Shown: positions 62,426-64,000 of the stretch, piece by piece
How the letters are laid out: the number at the start of each line of letters is the position of its first letter
How positions within the stretch are numbered: the first letter of the stretch is position 1
NCBI RefSeq assembly: GCF_001713475.1
Contig: NZ_CP016499.1
Coordinates: 1,054,001 to 1,118,000, forward strand
DNA length: 64,000 bases
Reading direction: 5' to 3'
Origin: Agrobacterium sp. RAC06
GTDB taxonomy: Bacteria; Pseudomonadota; Alphaproteobacteria; Rhizobiales; Rhizobiaceae
The notes under the pieces: model-generated
What the model was told of the DNA's origin: nothing
The model's database searches: none
The model's input: only the letters and a program-made list of their open reading frames with translations
Position numbers and translations under genes: made by a program

Positions 62426-64000
62426 CAGAGGGAGCTCCCGAGCATCATCCAGGTAACAAGTGCCGCAATGCCGATGAGCATCGCGAAGGCATAGTGATAG
62501 AGGTAACCCGACTGCAGGCGGACGACCTTCTGGGTCAGGCCGCCAACGGCAGAGGCGACGCCGTTCGGGCCATAGGCGTCGATGGTGGCGACGTCACCCT
62601 TCTTCCAGAGGAAGCGCCCGAGCGCCTTGGAGGACCGAACGAAGAGGAAGTCGTAGAGCTCGTCGAAGTACCACTTGTTGAGCAGGAACTGGTAGAGCAT
62701 CCACTGCTGTTCAGCGAGCTTCTTCGGCGCCGACGGGTTCTTGATATACATGTACCAGGCGGTGACGAAGCCGAGCGTCATAGCAATGAACGGGCTCCAC
62801 TTCACCCACTTCGGAACGTCATGGAACTCTTCCAGTACCGTGTTGGTCGGAAGCGTGAAGAGCGCGCCCTTCCAGAACTCGGCATAGTGATGGCCGAAGA
62901 AGTAGTCGTGGAAGATGAAGCCGGCAAACAGTGCGCCGAAACCGAGCAGGTAGAACGGGATCAGCATCACCTGCGGGCTTTCATGCACATGGTGCATGAC
63001 GTCAGCAGACGCACGCGGCTTGCCGAAGAAGGTCAGGAACGCCAGGCGCCAAGAATAGAAGCTCGTGAACAGAGCCGCAATCACCAGCATTGTGAAGGCA
63101 AAACCACCGACGGCCGAGCTCGAGGCGAAGGCAGACTCGATGATGTAGTCCTTCGAGAAGAAGCCAGCGGTACCGATCAGGGTTCCCGGGATACCGACAC
63201 CGGTCAGAGCGATCGTACCGATCGTCATGGCCCAGAAGGTCACGGGGATGTGCTTCCTCAGACCACCCATGTAGCGCATGTCCTGCTCGCCATCGACGGC
63301 GTGGATGACGGAGCCTGCGCCCAAGAACAGGAGTGCCTTGAAGAAGGCGTGCGTGAAGAGGTGGAAGACGGCTGCGCCATAGGCGCCGACGCCGAGCGCC
63401 ACGAACATGTAGCCGAGCTGCGAGCAGGTCGAATAGGCGATGACCCGCTTGATGTCGTTCTGCACAAGGCCGACGGTCGCCGCGAAGAACGCCGTGATTG
63501 CGCCGACGATGGTGACGACGGTCAGCGCATCCGGCGACAGTTCGAAGACGGGCGACATACGGGCGACGAGGAAGACGCCGGCGGTGACCATGGTTGCGGC
63601 GTGAATGAGCGCCGAAACCGGCGTCGGGCCTTCCATGGCGTCCGGCAGCCAGGTGTGCAGCAGGAACTGCGCCGACTTACCCATCGCGCCCATGAAGAGC
63701 AGCAGGCAGGCGCCGGTCAGCGCATGGCTGCGGTCAAGCTGCATGCCGAAGAGGTTCAACACGACTTCGGGCGACGCTGCAGGATCGGTCGGCAGATAGG
63801 ACTGGGCCGAGGCGAAGATCGTTTCGAGGTTGATCGAGCCGAACATCACAAAGAGCGCCGAGATGCCGAGGATGAAGCCAAAGTCACCGACGCGGTTGAC
63901 GATGAAGGCCTTCATGGCAGCGGCGGAAGCGGACGGCTTCTTGTACCAGAAGCCGATCAGCAGATAGGACGCAAGACCCACGCCTTCCCAGCCGAAGAAC
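62425..64000 (-). CDS. nuoL: NADH-quinone oxidoreductase subunit L (partial, N-terminus outside)
   Basis: The C-terminal 525 or so residues of the largest antiporter-like subunit; the reading frame continues past the right edge ([19 protein letters not shown] is at the edge). [33 protein letters not shown] gives the pump motif, [45 protein letters not shown] the next Lys/His motifs, and the long lateral helix HL with the last helix forms the C-terminus. About 140 residues are missing upstream. The rest of the nuo operon lies beyond the window. Confidence 0.96.
   Translation of the reverse strand, partial: FFGWEGVGLASYLLIGFWYKKPSASAAAMKAFIVNRVGDFGFILGISALFVMFGSINLETIFASAQSYLPTDPAASPEVVLNLFGMQLDRSHALTGACLLLFMGAMGKSAQFLLHTWLPDAMEGPTPVSALIHAATMVTAGVFLVARMSPVFELSPDALTVVTIVGAITAFFAATVGLVQNDIKRVIAYSTCSQLGYMFVALGVGAYGAAVFHLFTHAFFKALLFLGAGSVIHAVDGEQDMRYMGGLRKHIPVTFWAMTIGTIALTGVGIPGTLIGTAGFFSKDYIIESAFASSSAVGGFAFTMLVIAALFTSFYSWRLAFLTFFGKPRASADVMHHVHESPQVMLIPFYLLGFGALFAGFIFHDYFFGHHYAEFWKGALFTLPTNTVLEEFHDVPKWVKWSPFIAMTLGFVTAWYMYIKNPSAPKKLAEQQWMLYQFLLNKWYFDELYDFLFVRSSKALGRFLWKKGDVATIDAYGPNGVASAVGGLTQKVVRLQSGYLYHYAFAMLIGIAALVTWMMLGSSL

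Noticed and set aside
1..64000. tRNA, rRNA, CRISPR arrays, transposases, phage genes, replication origin
   Set aside because: None recognised on either strand; no T-arm consensus, regularly spaced repeats, integrase or transposase motifs seen.

Overview
This window is a gene-dense, roughly 60% GC piece of an alphaproteobacterial chromosome, most likely from the Rhizobiaceae (Rhizobium/Agrobacterium/Sinorhizobium group). The basis is the gene content and order: dsbA-aroQ-accB-accC-aat, DUF2155 next to an NDUFA12 protein, gatC-gatA and gatB, pyrB with a pyrC-like partner, plsY-dprA-topA-rnr, rpmG next to divK-pleD and dinB, and dnaE-lolD-lolC-proS followed by a nuo operon with mce, an RNase J gene and birA. 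No tRNA, rRNA, insertion sequence, prophage or CRISPR array was seen.

Layout. 1-4.3 kb: end of an aminotransferase gene (minus), a DsbA-like oxidoreductase, and an aroQ-accBC-aat run for the shikimate pathway and the first step of fatty acid synthesis. 4.4-13.8 kb: a more accessory block holding a phospholipase-D-like enzyme, a FdhF/YdeP molybdopterin oxidoreductase and a compact alternative aa3-type oxidase cluster (CtaG-like, CopD/HemJ-like, DUF2231, CoxB, a CoxA-CoxC fusion and a 111-residue membrane protein). 14-18 kb: an HWE-family histidine kinase, a small protein under a LexA box, DUF2155, NDUFA12 and GNAT genes. 18.5-24.4 kb: gatB and gatCA, separated by an accessory pocket with two related GNAT genes, a YjhX-family protein behind a structured leader carrying a putative 8-codon peptide, and a BrnT/BrnA toxin-antitoxin pair. 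24.4-33.8 kb: UPF0173 hydrolase, PhnA-like protein, RuvX, transporter, AidB-like dehydrogenase, pyrB plus a catalytically degenerate pyrC, plsY, dprA. 34-41.3 kb: topA-rnr, DUF983, an MFS transporter and rpmG. 41.3-42 kb: a 750-base convergent gap with terminators, inverted repeats and a possible sRNA. 42-48.4 kb: pleD/divK (cell-cycle phosphorelay and c-di-GMP), DUF3572, a HAD-like protein, SOS-controlled dinB, YoaK and an L,D-transpeptidase. 48.4-64 kb (nearly all minus): dnaE, a 28-codon membrane micropeptide under a LexA box, lolD-lolC, proS, an sRNA locus that fits the alpha-r9 (Smr9C) family by position, DUF1467, mce, RNase J, birA, nuoN, nuoM and a partial nuoL.

The most notable signal is a small LexA regulon visible in the sequence. 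The rhizobial SOS box GTTC-N7-GTTC occurs three times at promoters: before dinB (44881-44895), before a 79-codon gene of unknown function (15422-15436), and before an uncatalogued 28-codon single-membrane-helix peptide (52098-52112). The latter two share one layout: TTGACA, a 17-base spacer, the LexA box over the -10, a leader of about 20 bases and an AGGAG site. The micropeptide recalls Caulobacter SidA, an SOS-induced division inhibitor. Other points of interest are the loss of every recognisable metal-site residue in the PyrB-linked dihydroorotase, the leader of the YjhX gene, and an operator placed inside a probably leaderless brnTA promoter. All functional calls are from reading sequence; no database search was run.
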